A stretch of 64,000 bases of DNA from Heligmosomoides polygyrus polygyrus. Taxonomy: Eukaryota > Nematoda > Chromadorea > Rhabditida > Heligmosomidae. The translations under genes and the position numbers were made by a program. Under the pieces are notes generated by a model that was not told the origin of the DNA, did not search any database, and saw nothing but the letters and a program-made list of their open reading frames with translations. Positions 20,820 through 32,799 of the stretch are shown piece by piece. Location of the stretch: contig OX377206.1 of the NCBI GenBank assembly GCA_947396885.1, positions 43,135,631 through 43,199,630 of the forward strand. The letters are read 5' to 3'. Position 1 is the first letter of the stretch. Each line of letters begins with the position of its first letter.

Positions 20820-22310
20820 CCCGCCATCGCAAACTGTGGAGAATTTTCCTCGTTAGGAATGAGAAGAAATCTGTGGATGCTGGAACGAGAAGAAATATGT
20901 TGAAAGGGCGGTCAGCGAATTCTTTGACTCCCAGTCTTTCTCATGCCAGAGTGCTCCAATGGATCCTCTTCGCTCGAGAGACACGAAGAGCATCATATCG
21001 TTTGTTCAATGCTTCCACGAAGAAGTCCGAGCAACGCGTTGGTGGGCGTCCTGGTATTCTCTTGACATTATATAGAATCCAGTCGGTGACAGCTCTTGTC
21101 CGGCGGGTGCTGCGAGGTGTATTGCGTGGTCGGCCCACCTAATTTTCGACGACTTGGCCCATGCGACAGCGTCTCTGATCTTCGAACGTCGACGAAGCTC
21201 GGAACTCCGGAGGTCTTCTCTCACCTGCGTGAGTCGTGTCACTCCGAGCATCGTCCTATCGATTCCACGCTGCGCGTCGCTGATCGCGTGTTCATCCTCC
21301 TTTCGTATAGCCCAGGTCTCTGAGGCATATGTTAGGGCAGGAAGAACAGTGGAGTCGAAAAGGTGGGCACAGAGTCGGACGTTCTTCGTTTTCTTCACGA
21401 CTTCTTCGACGATCTTGAAAGCTTCCCAAGCCGCTCGTTTCCTTCTGCTCAGCTCTGGTGCTAGATCGTTGGTCATTTTGACTTCGCGACCCAGATACAC
21501 GTAGCTGGAGCATTCGGAGATGTTCGTTCCGTTGAGCGAGAATGGGGCATCAGAAACTTGTCCGTTACTCATGAACATCATCTTCGTAAGATTCAGCTGC
21601 AGCCCAGCGTTCCCACATACGCAATCGAACTCGTCCAGCATTCGCTCCTCTTGGCTAGTGTTCGGTGTTAGGCCTAGGTCATACCTTCGCTCACCCGAGC
21701 GAAGGCGACGAACAGAGCGATGAGCGAAGCGTCTTCGCTAGCGTGAAGCTAGCGAATAGGCGCGCAGTTAATAGCGTTGTGTGCAGCTGCGTCGTAGCAT
21801 CGCTACCGATGCTGCCCGACGCTCTGCTCAGCTCAGCGACGCGGTCGCATCGGTAGCGATGCCGTATCGCTCGAAAGTATGACACCCCGCTAGCGAGGCT
21901 TCGCTAGCGGTGGATCGGACAACTGCTACAGGCGTCTGCCCCTCCACAACGTCTGATACCGTCCCTTCCCCAATTATGTTAGTTGTCCATCGCCTTCGCT
22001 AGCGAAGAGCGATGGTATGACATAGGCCTTATGAACACGACGTCGTCAGTGAAGCAAAATGGTGTAGTTTCCGGCCGTCGACCTTCACCCCCATGTCTTC
22101 CCGTTCTAGTTGGCCCATGAAGTTTTCGAGGGTTTCGCTGAAAAGCTTTGGCGGTATGATGTTCCCTTACCGAACCCCTTCCTTCATGTCGATGACGAGA
22201 CGTTGTAGAATGATGAAGCCTTGTTCGTGAATCCACTTGTACTCTCGCGAAACTTCTACGAGCTTCGAAATGGTATGATGTGGTCGAACGGGAGAAAACT
22301 TTCTATCTAT
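20820..22310 (-). pseudogene. RTE-clade LINE reverse transcriptase, C-terminal part, interrupted
   Basis: Minus-strand text matches the RTE-type endonuclease-reverse transcriptases common in strongylid nematodes. Right to left: IDMKEGVR (then TAA in place of a Gln codon), NFMGQLERED, GVKVDGRKLHHF, then the FTDDVVFI box (YADD equivalent). After the inserted MITE (21671-22028) it resumes TPNTSQEERMLDEFDCVCG, LNLTKMMFMSNGQVSDAPF, SSYVYLGREVKMTNDLAPEL, LTYASETWAI and RGIDRTMLGVTRLTQVRE, ending GRPPTRCSDFFVEALNKRYD near 20950. Several frameshifts and a stop make it non-functional. The endonuclease half is absent here. Confidence 0.82.
21671..22028. mobile_element. foldback MITE E, 358 bp, inside the RTE relic
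   Basis: Tips GGCCTAGGTCATACCTTCGC (left) and GGCCTATGTCATACCATCGC (inverted right), flanked by TTA at 21668-21670 and 22029-22031. The interior is built from gcgaagc/gctagcga phrases with nested inverted repeats (gcatcgctaccgatgc / gcatcggtagcgatgc). Removing it with one TTA restores the RTE frame reading VFITPNTSQEER, which confirms both boundaries and the three-base duplication. Confidence 0.9.
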
Positions 22311-22319
22311 TTAACGAAA

Positions 22320-23880
22320 AAATGCTCGTGAAGCTTAGAAAAAAACTACGGCATCAAAGAGAACGTTCTTCTCGCATCTTCTTAGCAGGAAGGAAGTATG
22401 TCGTATCGAACGGTTTGAAGGTTCATGGAAAGTGAGGAGTCTTACACCGCGAGTTGTGATTCTTCCGCTATCCAACTTTGATCTCAAAATTGATTCATGG
22501 GTACAGCCTTACAACGGAAGGGTTAGTTAATGTTAGTCATCCGGAGGAGAACTATTTGGAAGCGGTACATTAGGATGCTGCGAAAATAATGGCCGTTTCG
22601 AAGCAACTACTTTGATATACTACAACTCGCTTCAAGGGAAAGCTTTTCAATCGATACTACCACCGAAAAGTCAACGCATTTCTGCCAACGAGGAACTACG
22701 AAAAAGTGGAAGTCAGTGGGAGAAAGGATCTCGCTTTGATCACTATAACAGTGATTTCTATTCGGTACATTCAATAAGACCGATAAAGTGTTACGAGCGG
22801 CTAGATCTCCGAAATCCGAAAAAACCGAAGTCGACCGCATTCGATAACGATGGGGTGACGGTTGCTGAGTCTGACTCGCACGAGGTATAACGGATGAACA
22901 GAGCAGACGATGCGCCGTGGGGCACACTTTCTATGAGAGGGTGGAGGTTGTGAAGTTTATTCGGTTTTTGCCTCGTTTTCTCCAATTGTTATGTATTCTC
23001 AGGCTACTGAGTGACATATGATGGGGGAGGGCGGCCTTATAATACGCTCTAACGAAAAGTTCAGAGGACGAGTTAACCTCATCCACACGTTACCAAACAC
23101 TACAACTAACAAGCGATAAAACAATCAAAAGAACACATAAGAAGAGTAAAAAAGAGAATCTGGGCTGTGAAAATTCCGCTAAGCTGTAGTAGATTGAGAA
23201 AGGGAGAAGAGGAAAAAACTTGATGTGTTGTTCCTTTTTCCGCTTCATCTTTTTAATCGGAGATAGATTGCTCTCACCTTCACGGAATTTGCTGCATGGT
23301 AGCAATACGCGCTCTGCTCGGCCCGCCTCATCTCGTCGTGAAACCTCGTCCGAGGTGGGCGCGGCCGCTGATCATCTTACAGTAATCGAGCACGTCGCTC
23401 CGCCTTCCAGAGTAGTGGGGATGTCTAACGTAGCGCACCCGTTGTATGTCATGTGCGAGGCGGGTATGACGTCTGCTTCCAATAACTTCTTTCGTTTACA
23501 GCGCAGTCCTCTTGCAGGGTTTTTCTAACAAGAATAAAATGTTTAAATTCATGAAATCTAAGCTCCCAATCAAACCCATTCCTGCAACTTACAGTTAGAA
23601 TGTAAACCTTTTCGTTCTGATTTTGAAAATGGTAACGTTCTTGCCGATGAGTTTCTAGGGTGCTTTTGAGTGATGATGCAAGATTGCCAGTGTCCAGTTT
23701 CAATTGTGCTCATCCTGATTTGCCCTATTTCGATCTCGTAGAAATTCATCAGCACATTTGCCCCTGGCACCAGTCCTCGGGCTTCATTCTAGATAGAATT
23801 CCATTAATTTTTATTGGAAACATTGCCGATACTGTTGCGATTCCGTTCTCTTATTTTTTTTAATGTGAGAAAGCGGATTC
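22320..23880. other. mostly unassigned; possible mariner C-terminal remnant
   Basis: On the minus strand near 22740-22600 the text LSPTDFHFF followed by decayed sequence resembles the third catalytic motif of a mariner transposase; support is weak. The rest, including the A/T-rich 23090-23300 and a GC-richer 23310-23420, shows nothing recognisable. Confidence 0.3.
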
Positions 23881-24335
23881 CAAATAGTATGGGAGAATCG
23901 TTTTAATCAATTATGTATGCTGAGTTTCCTCAACTATGGAGGCATTCCTATATTGCCCCGGTGCTTAAAAAAAGAACCATAATTAGATCTGGCAAATTTT
24001 AGGCCCTCAGCACTAAATCTATTTTTGGAGAATCTTCAAGGATTTTTAAAAAGCATATTATCCAACACTGGGAAAAATCGTATTATTCCTTCCATTCAGC
24101 ATAGATTTGTTGCAGGCAGGTCAGTGGGGGCAAATCTTTCGGAATGCATTAATGACTGGACTAAAACACTACAGTGCCGGACGCGTGTTTTGAATAGACT
24201 TTTTTGTTTTTGCGTCTTTTTGATATAACTCGCCTAAAAGTCACCCATTTCCGAAATTGAAAACTTGCGGTCCAATGCGAAGGACGGTCGGGGGCAAGTT
24301 GTCGGTCGCAAGCCGTCGAAAACCGTTTGCGTGTC

Positions 24336-25595
24336 AACACTACTATTATCTCTATTAGTTGACGCCTTAAATATCGGTACCAGTAATAGCTTTCCTGGAG
24401 AAATTTTTTATAATGAAGTGCGAAGTCTAGCTTGTTATTATAAAATGAAAACCAAAATCCCTCACTTCTGTTAATGTCGTAATTGACGAGTTGTGAACAC
24501 TGGAAGGTCCAGAGCATTCAAGGCTAAGGAAAAGTTTTAGTATGAGACAGCGGAGATGTGATTCCTCAGCCCAGCGGGTGAGCTGTCCTGTTGCCAGCTG
24601 CAGGTGCTCTATATGTTCACCGTTTTGTATTTACCCATAGATTTGTAAGCCGTCCGCACACTGCTTACAGGATACTTCGTTTTCTTTGATCAGGTTTTGG
24701 AGATACATAGAGAGATATATCTCCAAAACCTGATCAAAGAAAACGAAGTATCCTGTAAGCAGTGTGCGGACGGCTAGAGAGATGTATGTTAAACAAACAG
24801 ATGACAAGACACCACCTTGAGGAACTCCACCAAACACAGACTTAGTTATCGAAATTGATGTACAGTTAATACGTACTTGGAAAGTTCTGCCATAAAGGAA
24901 GTTTTGTATCCACTCACCACATTTTTATGAAAGTCAAGGAAACTGAGCGAGTTTGGAGCGACTGACCCTATCAAAAGCTTACGCGAAATTAAAGTAGAAA
25001 ACGTCACAGTAACTTTTCTCATCTACAGTACCGGACGCGTCTTTTGAATAGACGCCGCAACTTTGCGGTTTTTGCGTGTTTTTGATACAACTCGCCTAAA
25101 AGTCACCCATTTGAAAAACCATGGGCAAATTTGAGCTCAGGAGCTCGAGCTGTATCGTTTGGTATACACATTCCATGAAAAATTGCGCTATAATGCGAAG
25201 GGCGGTTGCGGACGAGTTGTCGGTCGCAAGCCGTCGAAAACCGTTGCGTGCTCACAATTCCTCAATTTGAGTTTTTTTTTTTTGAGAAACTGTTGGCACC
25301 ATTCGATTCGCCTCTTCGAGATCTACACAAACATGTATACAACTTCGCCAAATCATCGCGTTTTCTCAGTGGTGGTGCAAAAATGGCTGGAGCAGACTTC
25401 TTGCGATTGGAGAAGCTTATATTCCAGGACTTGTATGTTCTCGGAGTATCTCAAGCATGGCAGAAAGTGCTCTGTCATGCCAGGAATCCTCTGAGAGTGC
25501 GCCGTGCACAATGCATGTAGGATCGAACCCACCAATCGAGGGGGGGGGGGGACAGCTTGTTGAGTGAGCGTTTAGGGAGTTTTATGAGAAATTCT
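24336..25595 (-). repeat. left arm of a large inverted duplication
   Basis: Inverted copy of 26588-27781 at roughly 95% identity by eye. It contains LINE sequence (24336-25025, minus strand) joined through TA (25024-25025) to the element tip CAGTACCGGACGCG (25026 on). The junction itself is therefore duplicated, so the duplication arose after the element had inserted in the LINE. Confidence 0.85.
24652..24775. repeat. perfect local hairpin within the left arm
   Basis: About 57 bases starting gccgtccgcacactgcttac are followed, after a short spacer catagagagata, by their exact reverse complement. The right arm has a single copy (27412-27470), so this is a secondary inverted duplication of about 65 bp, possibly from template switching or an assembly artefact. 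Confidence 0.85.
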
Positions 25596-26587
25596 TAGCC
25601 GCTGTACTCAAGAATTGCTGTACTCTGTCCCGGCAAAACTTTGAAGTGCGCTGTGCATAACGAATATAAGTTGGAACCTATCAATCGACTGGGCGCGATG
25701 GCTCGCAAATTGCATCCGCGGGCGTGTTCTGAGCGCAAAAATTCTGTCACGTTTGAATCTTTCCAGCTACAACTTGTGGATTTTGTAAGCAGTAGAAAGT
25801 ACAATAGATGCGCTGAAAAATAGCAACGTAGCTTATGATTGGACAAAGCTACAGTGGGACGAAAATGCAGGTAAATCTTGTGTAACAGGATTTTTTTTCG
25901 ATTGTAGTGGACCACTGTGGGAACACGCGATCAGCTAACGACCTACGAATGCGTAGACTAGCAAAACAGTTAAAGTACCTTACTATGAATTGTCCACAAC
26001 TCCCAAGCTGCCTAACCTGCCTTAGTCCCAGAAGCTATTTTAGAGCTGCGGAGTGCAGTGGTGAAGTTTCTTCCGTCCTTACTCTCCCATATTTGAGTTT
26101 TTGGCGCACCAGATGGTATCGTTCTGTTCAGCCCGGAAAGCTCTATCGAACCGTATCAATTTCGACCAAATTCAGAAAAATCGATTTTTTGACAATTTTT
26201 CATCGAGGACGCGGGCGATCTTCGTCGAGCCTGCGCAGATGATGACGTCATCGAAATTTGATGATTTCGAAATTTGCCAAATTTTCTTGTCCGAACTTCG
26301 TCCAAAATCGTCTAGGGGTTATTTGTGGCGCTGCTTACGACGTCCGTTTTGAAAATTCCGTCGATTTTGGCATGCCACAGCCGTTTGAGTTTGGTAATAT
26401 CAGCATTACTGACCACCCTCAGTTACCGGTATGGTTTCTTGCCATAATCGGCCAAATGGACTTTGGCATCGTATTCGGTACCCTGAATAACCCCTGCCCT
26501 TAGACGAAGTTTGAGCAAAATCGGTGTTCCTGACACGACCACCCACAATTATCCAGGAGAAAATCCAAAATATACCAACCGTCTGAG

Positions 26588-27781
26588 AATTTCTCATGAA
26601 ATTCCCTAAACGCTCACTCAACAAGCTGTCTTCCCCTCCCCTCGATTGATGGGTTCGATCCTATATGCATTGTGCACGGCGCACTCTCAGAGGATTCCTG
26701 GCATGACAGAACACTTTCCGTCATGCTTGAGATACTCCGAGAACATACAAGTCCTGGAATACTATAAGCATTTCCAATCGCAAGTAGTCTGCTCCAGCCA
26801 TTTTTGCCCCACCACTGCGAAAACGCGATGATTTGGCTAAGTTGTATACATGTTTGTGTAGATCTCGAAGAGGCGAATCGAATGGTGCCAACAGTTTCTC
26901 AAAAAAAAAACCTCAAATTGAGGAATTGTGAGCACGCAACGGTTTTCGACGGCTTGCGACCGACAACTCGTCCGCAACCGCCCTTCGCATTATAGCGCAA
27001 TTTTTCATGGAATGTGTATACCAAACGATACAGCTCGAGCTCCTGAGCTCAAATTTGCCCATGGTTTTTCAAATGGGTGACTTTTAGGCGAGTTGTATCA
27101 AAAACACGCAAAAACCGCAAAGTTGCGGCGTCTATTCAAAAGACGCGTCCGTTACTGTAGATGAGAAAAGCTACTGTGACGTTTTCTACTTTAATTTCGC
27201 GTAAGCTTTTGATAGGGTCAGTCGCTCCAAACTCGCTCAGTTTCCTTGACTTTCATAAAAATGTGGTGAGTGGATACAAAACTTCCTTTATGGCAGAACT
27301 TTCCAAGTACGTATTAACTGTACATCAATTTCGATAACTAAGTCTGTGTTTGGTGGAGTTCCTCAAGGTGGTGTCTTGTCATCTGTTTGTTTAACATATA
27401 TCTCTCTATGTATCTCCAAAACCTCATCAAAGAAAACGAAGTATCCTGTAAGCAGTGTGCGGACGGCTTACAAATCTATGGGCAAATAGAAAACGGTGAA
27501 CATATGGAGCACCTGCAGCTGGCAACAGGACAGCTCACCCACTGGGCTGAGGAATCACATCTCCGCTGTTTCATACTAAAACTTTCCCTTAGCCTTGAAT
27601 GCTTTGGACCCTCCAGTGTTCACAACTCGTCTATTACGACATTAACAGAAGTGAGGGATTTTGGTTTTCATTTTATAATAACAAGCTAGACTTCGCACTT
27701 CATTATAAAAAATTTCTCCAGGAAAGCTATTACTGGTACCCATATTTAAGGCGTCAACTACTAGGGATAATAGTAGTGTTA
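26588..27781 (+). repeat. right arm of the large inverted duplication
   Basis: The donor-like arm: the right part of the TA-inserted element (26588-27157) continuous with the host LINE (27160-27781). Symmetric to 24336-25595. Confidence 0.85.
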
Positions 27782-28170
27782 ACGGCATACAAATCATGTG
27801 CCCGACCAATTTTGGAGTGCGGCGGCACGCACCACACAAAAATGTACGTAACCCTTCTTGGAAAAGTCCAAAACAATCTTACGAGAAAAGTATTGATTGG
27901 ATTAGGAGGGTTTTTGATTCCGCGTAAACCTCGTGCAAAATTCTGCAATGCGTATCTTTGCCTCTCTATAAAATAGGCGAAAGGCTGCTAATCTCTTTGT
28001 GATGTATGACCTGCTCTGTGCTCCAGAAATGTTGTCTGCATTGATTCTTCCCAATTTTTTTTGATTTGTTGCCCTCTCGAGCCGAAGGTGATGGAACTAA
28101 ATTCTTACTTTCTAGACCTAGAACATCAGTCAGACAGAATTCATTCGCTGTCAGGGCACGATTAGCCTAT

Positions 28171-28975
28171 ACAGGGTGTCCCAAAAATACGTTCCCACAC
28201 GCTTGACCTGTTATTTTTTCTTGACCTACTCGTCATGGTTTCGCGTGCTAAGTATGTTCACCCAGATCTCAAATGCTACATAGGTATCCAGTTGCAATAT
28301 TGAGTAGCGACAGAATCGCATCTTCTCATCCTCTGAGGGTTCTCATCTTCACAGTGCACATCAACGAAGCATCGGTGAGCAGCATCTCGAAAAATTCCGC
28401 TGCCAAAGGAGCGCTGAACCGCCAAAACCACCGTGTACTTCTCGGAGGCCGGAGCCAATAAAGGGCGAAAGATCCCTGAACGCTGCGGACATCCGGAATC
28501 AGTCATGGTTTGTGCCGCTGACACACCTTTGTGGGAAAGTCGCCGTTGTCCTTTGTCAAAAAGGGAGAAAAAATGGACTCCAAAATCTACTTGGAAGATG
28601 TTTTGGAAAGGACTTTGGTCCTCTGGAGCAGCACGACCTTCACGGACAAGCCGCTCATCTTACAGCAGGATTTGGCATCTGCTCATACCTGGAAGATCGT
28701 GCAGGATTGGTGCCGCGACAAGCTTCCTGACTTTATCGGCGCAGAAGAATGGCTTCCGTATAGCTCCGACCTCAACCCTATGGACTTCCCTATTTCGTCT
28801 TACCTGGAGAGAGGCCTGCTATAAAAAACATCACACAGTCGACTCGCTGAAAGAAAGCCCTCTGATAGCGTGGGAAGAAATGTCAATGGCCGCAATGGAT
28901 GCCTTCCACGTAGTCTGAAGTTCTGTATCCGCGTCAGAGGAAGTCGTTCTGGGATCTGATCAGCGTTTGTAATTG
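28171..28975 (+). mobile_element. Tc1/mariner-type element inserted in the LINE, right end missing
   Basis: The left tip CAGGGTGTCCCAAAAATACG starts after TA (28169-28170) inside the LINE C-terminal coding region. The transposase is on the plus strand. No inverted partner of the tip was found downstream, so the right end is lost or too diverged. Confidence 0.65.
28433..28965 (+). pseudogene. Tc1/mariner transposase, maT-like, C-terminal part
   Basis: Frames around 28530-28830 read LILQQDLASAHTWKIVQDW (second catalytic Asp) and EEWLPYSSDLNPMDF (third site Asp), with 36 residues between the two Asp, close to DD37D (maT) elements. The C-terminal text HHTVDSLKES and LKFCIRVRGSRS follows in other frames. 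Broken by frameshifts; the N-terminal half (28200-28430) is barely readable. Confidence 0.6.
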
Positions 28976-28979
28976 TAAT

Positions 28980-29425
28980 TGTAATTTGTAGTTCGTAATT
29001 GCGATTTGTAATTAATTTGTAATTGTGTTTGTAAATATGTTGGTTAAGGTGTGTTAAAATTTCAAGTTCCAATCTCTTTTCGTCCATTTTTATAACGATG
29101 AATATTGGGAACGGCTTACTTCCTCCTAAAACTGCTGCTCCTGCCTGCTCTCTTCCTCATTTAAAGGGTTTTCGCGCAGTCACCTCTTGACCTAGATCTT
29201 GCTTTAATTGAAGGAATTGCTTAATGCCTGTTTTGTACTCTTTGCTTTACAGACGTTGTTAGTTGTTTGTCCGGTTTCTAATTGAATTTTTTTGCTTTTT
29301 TCTTCTTCTTGCCTTTCTTCTGTCCTATACGACGTAATAAACATCATATCATACATCATCTACCGCAGCTAACACTGACTACCAACCGCTGCATGTGCGT
29401 TGCTTTCTGATCCAGTCTTAAAGCC
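28980..29425. other. no gene recognised
   Basis: Begins with a degenerate aattgtaatt-rich tract (28970-29035), possibly the 3' tail of a retroelement. The rest is AT-rich without recognisable features. Confidence 0.3.
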
Positions 29426-29429
29426 GTCT

Positions 29430-30480
29430 TGTTGAAGCAACTCTTCTGTGACGTTCGACATACGGTCCAAGTTCGTTGTTCGAGTTTCAAGGCGAGCCAT
29501 ATGCAGAATTTCAATCCATTGAGAAGCAGATCGTTATCCTCCGTAGGTTGCTCGTTGACCAGCCGCTCGTATCTGGATATGCACTTCGAAAGGATGTCCT
29601 TATCATCAACGGCATCCCTGCTTCCCCCCTTTCAATGATGTATATTCTTCTCCAACTTGCGGCTGAATCGCATTTTTGCTGGTGATGTGATCTACTGCAG
29701 AATGATGGCACTACTGCGACATCAGTAGACACCAGCGCCGGTTCGCAAGAGCGCGGTCCAAGTTCATCATATGTCCTATCGTGGCGTGATTCACATTTCC
29801 ACCGACAGGTTTATCCTTCATGGAGAAAGTTACCATGAAAAAGGTGGAGAGTCCATTCCCGTTTTTGTTCCGTTTTTCCGGAACCAATTTACCCGATCGT
29901 GTACTCCTCTTCGAGGACCATTCCGATTTTGATGTTAAAGTCTCAGACGACAAACTTTTAGAAGTAATTGTTGTTACGGATAACTTCTTCCAGCTCCGTT
30001 TAGAAAGCATCGTGTCTGATCTCATCAGCGGCTGACGTTGGTCAGTGAGAGTTAAAGATAGTGCTCGACTTAAGGCGGTGAGGTTCTAGACGAAGGATGG
30101 GCAGACGCGGTGACAGCATTTCGTGGAAATGGACAAGGTGGACAGGAGAAGGGTGCACAATGAAGCCTACGTCTCCGATGTAGCGAGATAGAACTTTCTG
30201 TCCAGGAATGACGCTTGCTCCTTTTCTAAGATTTCGTATGTCGTCTCTCGAGTCCTGGTCTCCTGCGGGGCAATCATATGCAGACAGAGATACGCCGTGT
30301 CGCTTCCAGGAGAACGGGTAGGTCGGCGTTTGAGGCCATCCTGGCGTAGAAGGTACCAAGCAAACAGTTTCCGTGGCGTATTATGCTCGTGTCGTTCTGG
30401 TCCGGAATCAGTGACGTTACATGCAACCTGAGATTCTCCGCTTCGCAACGGTTATCATACCGTCCGATGTCAAAGACAGC
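29430..30480 (-). pseudogene. RTE-clade LINE endonuclease domain, relic
   Basis: Minus-strand text in several frames follows the order of an RTE AP-endonuclease domain: RCEAENLRLHVTSLI, MIAPQETRTRETTYEI (catalytic QETR motif), LSRYIGDVGFIVHPS, HFHEMLSPRLPILRL, then near 29940-29690 TFFMVTFSMKDK, NRRWCLLMSQ and VVPSFCSRSHHQ (SDH region decayed). The following text to 29430 fits the linker before the reverse transcriptase. Numerous frameshifts. Not contiguous with the RTE relic at 20.8-22.3 kb. Confidence 0.65.
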
Positions 30481-30489
30481 AGAGCTCGG

Positions 30490-32795
30490 AGTTCGGAGTA
30501 CTGAGGCTGGTGTTGTACTGTCGTAGCAAAAGGAAGCTCCGTATGAAGAGCCGTGCCAGAATGCGAGGAGTGCTTCAGACTTTACTAGGCTTCCGAAGAG
30601 CTATCGAGCTCCTCAGCTAGAAAGGTTGTGTCGGCGGTTAAAAATCCTCGATTTTCATTGCAGTTCGATAATTATTGTCATTCCCAGGTCTTCAGGTGCC
30701 ACTGAACCGTTTGGAGGTTTCAGAACAGATAGGGTGAAGAAAATCGCAGAAATAGTGATCGGCATTTATTTATATGGTTCTTATTTTGCTTTGAATAAAT
30801 AAAAGAGAGCTTTATGTACCAGTTCAGTACCACCTCCAATTCAGTACCAATTCGTACTAAAGATGAGAGAAAATCCAACAAATGGGAGAACTTTCTGAAC
30901 TTTGGTAGCATCAATCTCGCACAAATTTGTCTAACTTCCAGAAAGTGGCATCAACGTTGACCGGTCTGTTGCAGTTCAGCAAGGACATATCACTGCCCGT
31001 TGATCCATTACTGGAGGAGTTATTATTGAAAGAACTCTAAGTTATTCACCAGTTTCCCCACTATGCCATTCAATCGTCTACTCCCACTGTTACCAAAAAC
31101 GCAGTCAGTCATCAGATGTTCTATTATTGTGCTCTCAGCTTCGGGTCATTTAGATTTGCTGCACATGTTATCAGCTGTATTTTCTTTGTTCCTCCACTTT
31201 GATTGCTCTTTTTATTTGACTTCTATATATTACATCGGTCTTGGTCCTGTTGATATATTGATGTTGCCAAACAGAACTTTATGCTATAATGCTGACCGAG
31301 ACCACAATGTCGCACATAATATATACGAATGTACTATACATTGTGATAAATGGATATTACCCTTAGGTGTACATACCCGTTCTTGCTCAGCTTCTCCTTT
31401 AAGCTTCACGCAGCTGACCCTCTCATAGACCCACTTTCACCAACTAAGGGTAGATTTTGAGTTGTATTTATGCTTACAACATTCTTTACTAATATTAAGT
31501 TGTTGTTGTTTGTTTTTGATTGTGTGTGTTGCCTATTTGTCCAACTCACTCTCCCTTCCCATCCTTTGGACTCACGCTTGATCATCAGTTCCCGTTCTTT
31601 CACCTGTTATTCCGGGATTTTGCATGTTTTGCATTATAGGCGTCTCAATGTGTCAAACGCTCGTGTACACGCACGTCATCGGGCAGATGACATGTGACGA
31701 ACGTAAATCACAGCTCCGCTAACGTTTTGTCTTTTAATTGCTGTATGTTCTCGTAGGGAGCAGCTTCAATGCTAACTGCTCTATCCTATGATTGATTAGT
31801 CATTTAAAAGCATTCGGGAATTTGTGATATGGACGAGTTCTGATAAAGTATCATCTAATAGCACTGCAAGTACCGCCCAAATGTTTACTTCCTTTGAGCA
31901 CTCCTCTTTGAGCTGCAACAGATAATCCAATGCATCATGCTGGTCGAACGAGTGGACTGCGCGTCAGAGGCTCATGCGTTTCTCAGGAACTTCATCCTCC
32001 TAGGATTTCCAAGTTTCGATGCTTACGCGTGTGCGTTAGAAAGCCTCTTCTCTTGGCTAATAATCGGTATTAGGATCCGGAGACGGATAATTCGAATATC
32101 CGTCATTTTCTTAATCCAGTTGAAGAGATTATATGCATACTGGCATTCTTGGACAGCCCGGGTCTTGGGATGACTCAGATATTACTAGCTTTACAACGGA
32201 TTTTTGGATGATCCAAATAACTGGTTATGGTCAAATCTCTGATAGGATATCCGAATCAGATAGGACATCAGATTTCCAATCGAAATCAGTTATCTTAATT
32301 ATCCGAAAATCGGATCTACTCAGAATCACCACTATTTGAATCTTTCCGGGATCCGGGTTTTTCAAAAATCACATTGATCGCGCAATCGCGTATCGAATCA
32401 ACAAAGGTGGTAAGAGTCATCCATTCTGCGGTAGGTGGAACAATGGCAGTGAACTTGGCTACCAAAGAGCTCGGAGAAGAGGTGGACGTGGAAGTGGACG
32501 TCGTGGACGACCTTCTCAACCCCTTGTCTGGATCAGTGTTTGGAGTTCGGTCATACTTTCCTCCTTTATCACCTCATTGCTCACAAGCTCAAGCACCAGT
32601 TGGCGGTTGCCTGGCGCTCGTGCTGCTGCGCATGCTGGCGTATCAGCTTGGAAGCTTCCGAAGGCGTCTCTTCGTGGTCTTCAAGCTCTCGGCTCCCTTA
32701 GCATTTTTCCCCTTAGCAAAATATTCTGCATCGACGTTGTGCAAAGCGGTATTGTCCTAAAAGCCGGCAAAAGAGCTGAATATGTGATGCCAGTT
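30490..32795. other. about 2.3 kb without a recognised gene
   Basis: Positions 31000-31640 are T-rich with hydrophobic chance frames. Positions 32040-32340 have ggatccgg/atatccgaat repeats like those at 20.0-20.35 kb, probably a decayed hAT-like or satellite repeat. A 128-codon frame at 32374-32760 has no recognisable domain and overlaps repeats at its end. Confidence 0.3.
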
Positions 32796-32799
32796 AATG

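Larger units (their letters stand above)
24172..27157. mobile_element. TA-inserted element (CAGTnCCGGACGCG tips) with internal inverted duplication
   Basis: The left tip CAGTGCCGGACGCGTGTTTT and the inverted right tip CAGTAACGGACGCGTCTTTT are flanked by TA (24170-24171; 27158-27159). The duplication suggests the Tc1/mariner-type insertion rule, but no transposase was recognised. Shared subterminal text (aactcgcctaaaagtcaccc) lies inside both ends. Related sequence occurs at 8338-8650 and 32800-33326. Internally, 24336-25595 is an inverted copy of 26588-27781, including part of the host LINE. The centre (25600-26585) is unassigned sequence. Confidence 0.75.
23890..28168 (+). pseudogene. CR1-like LINE reverse transcriptase split by two insertions
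   Basis: First segment 23890-24171: HSYIAPVLKK, LANFRPSALNLF, QHRFVAGRSVGANLSECIND, WTKTL. It resumes at 27160 with DEKSYCDVFYFNFA, SVFGGVPQGGVLSSVC, CADGLQIYGQIENGE (YADD replaced), QLTHWAEESHL and SCARPILECGG, then a C-terminal tail with AEGDGTKFLLSRPRTSVRQN up to 28168. The segments join exactly if the 2,986-bp insert plus one TA is removed. Stops and frameshifts are present. A mariner-type element interrupts it at 28171. Confidence 0.8.
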
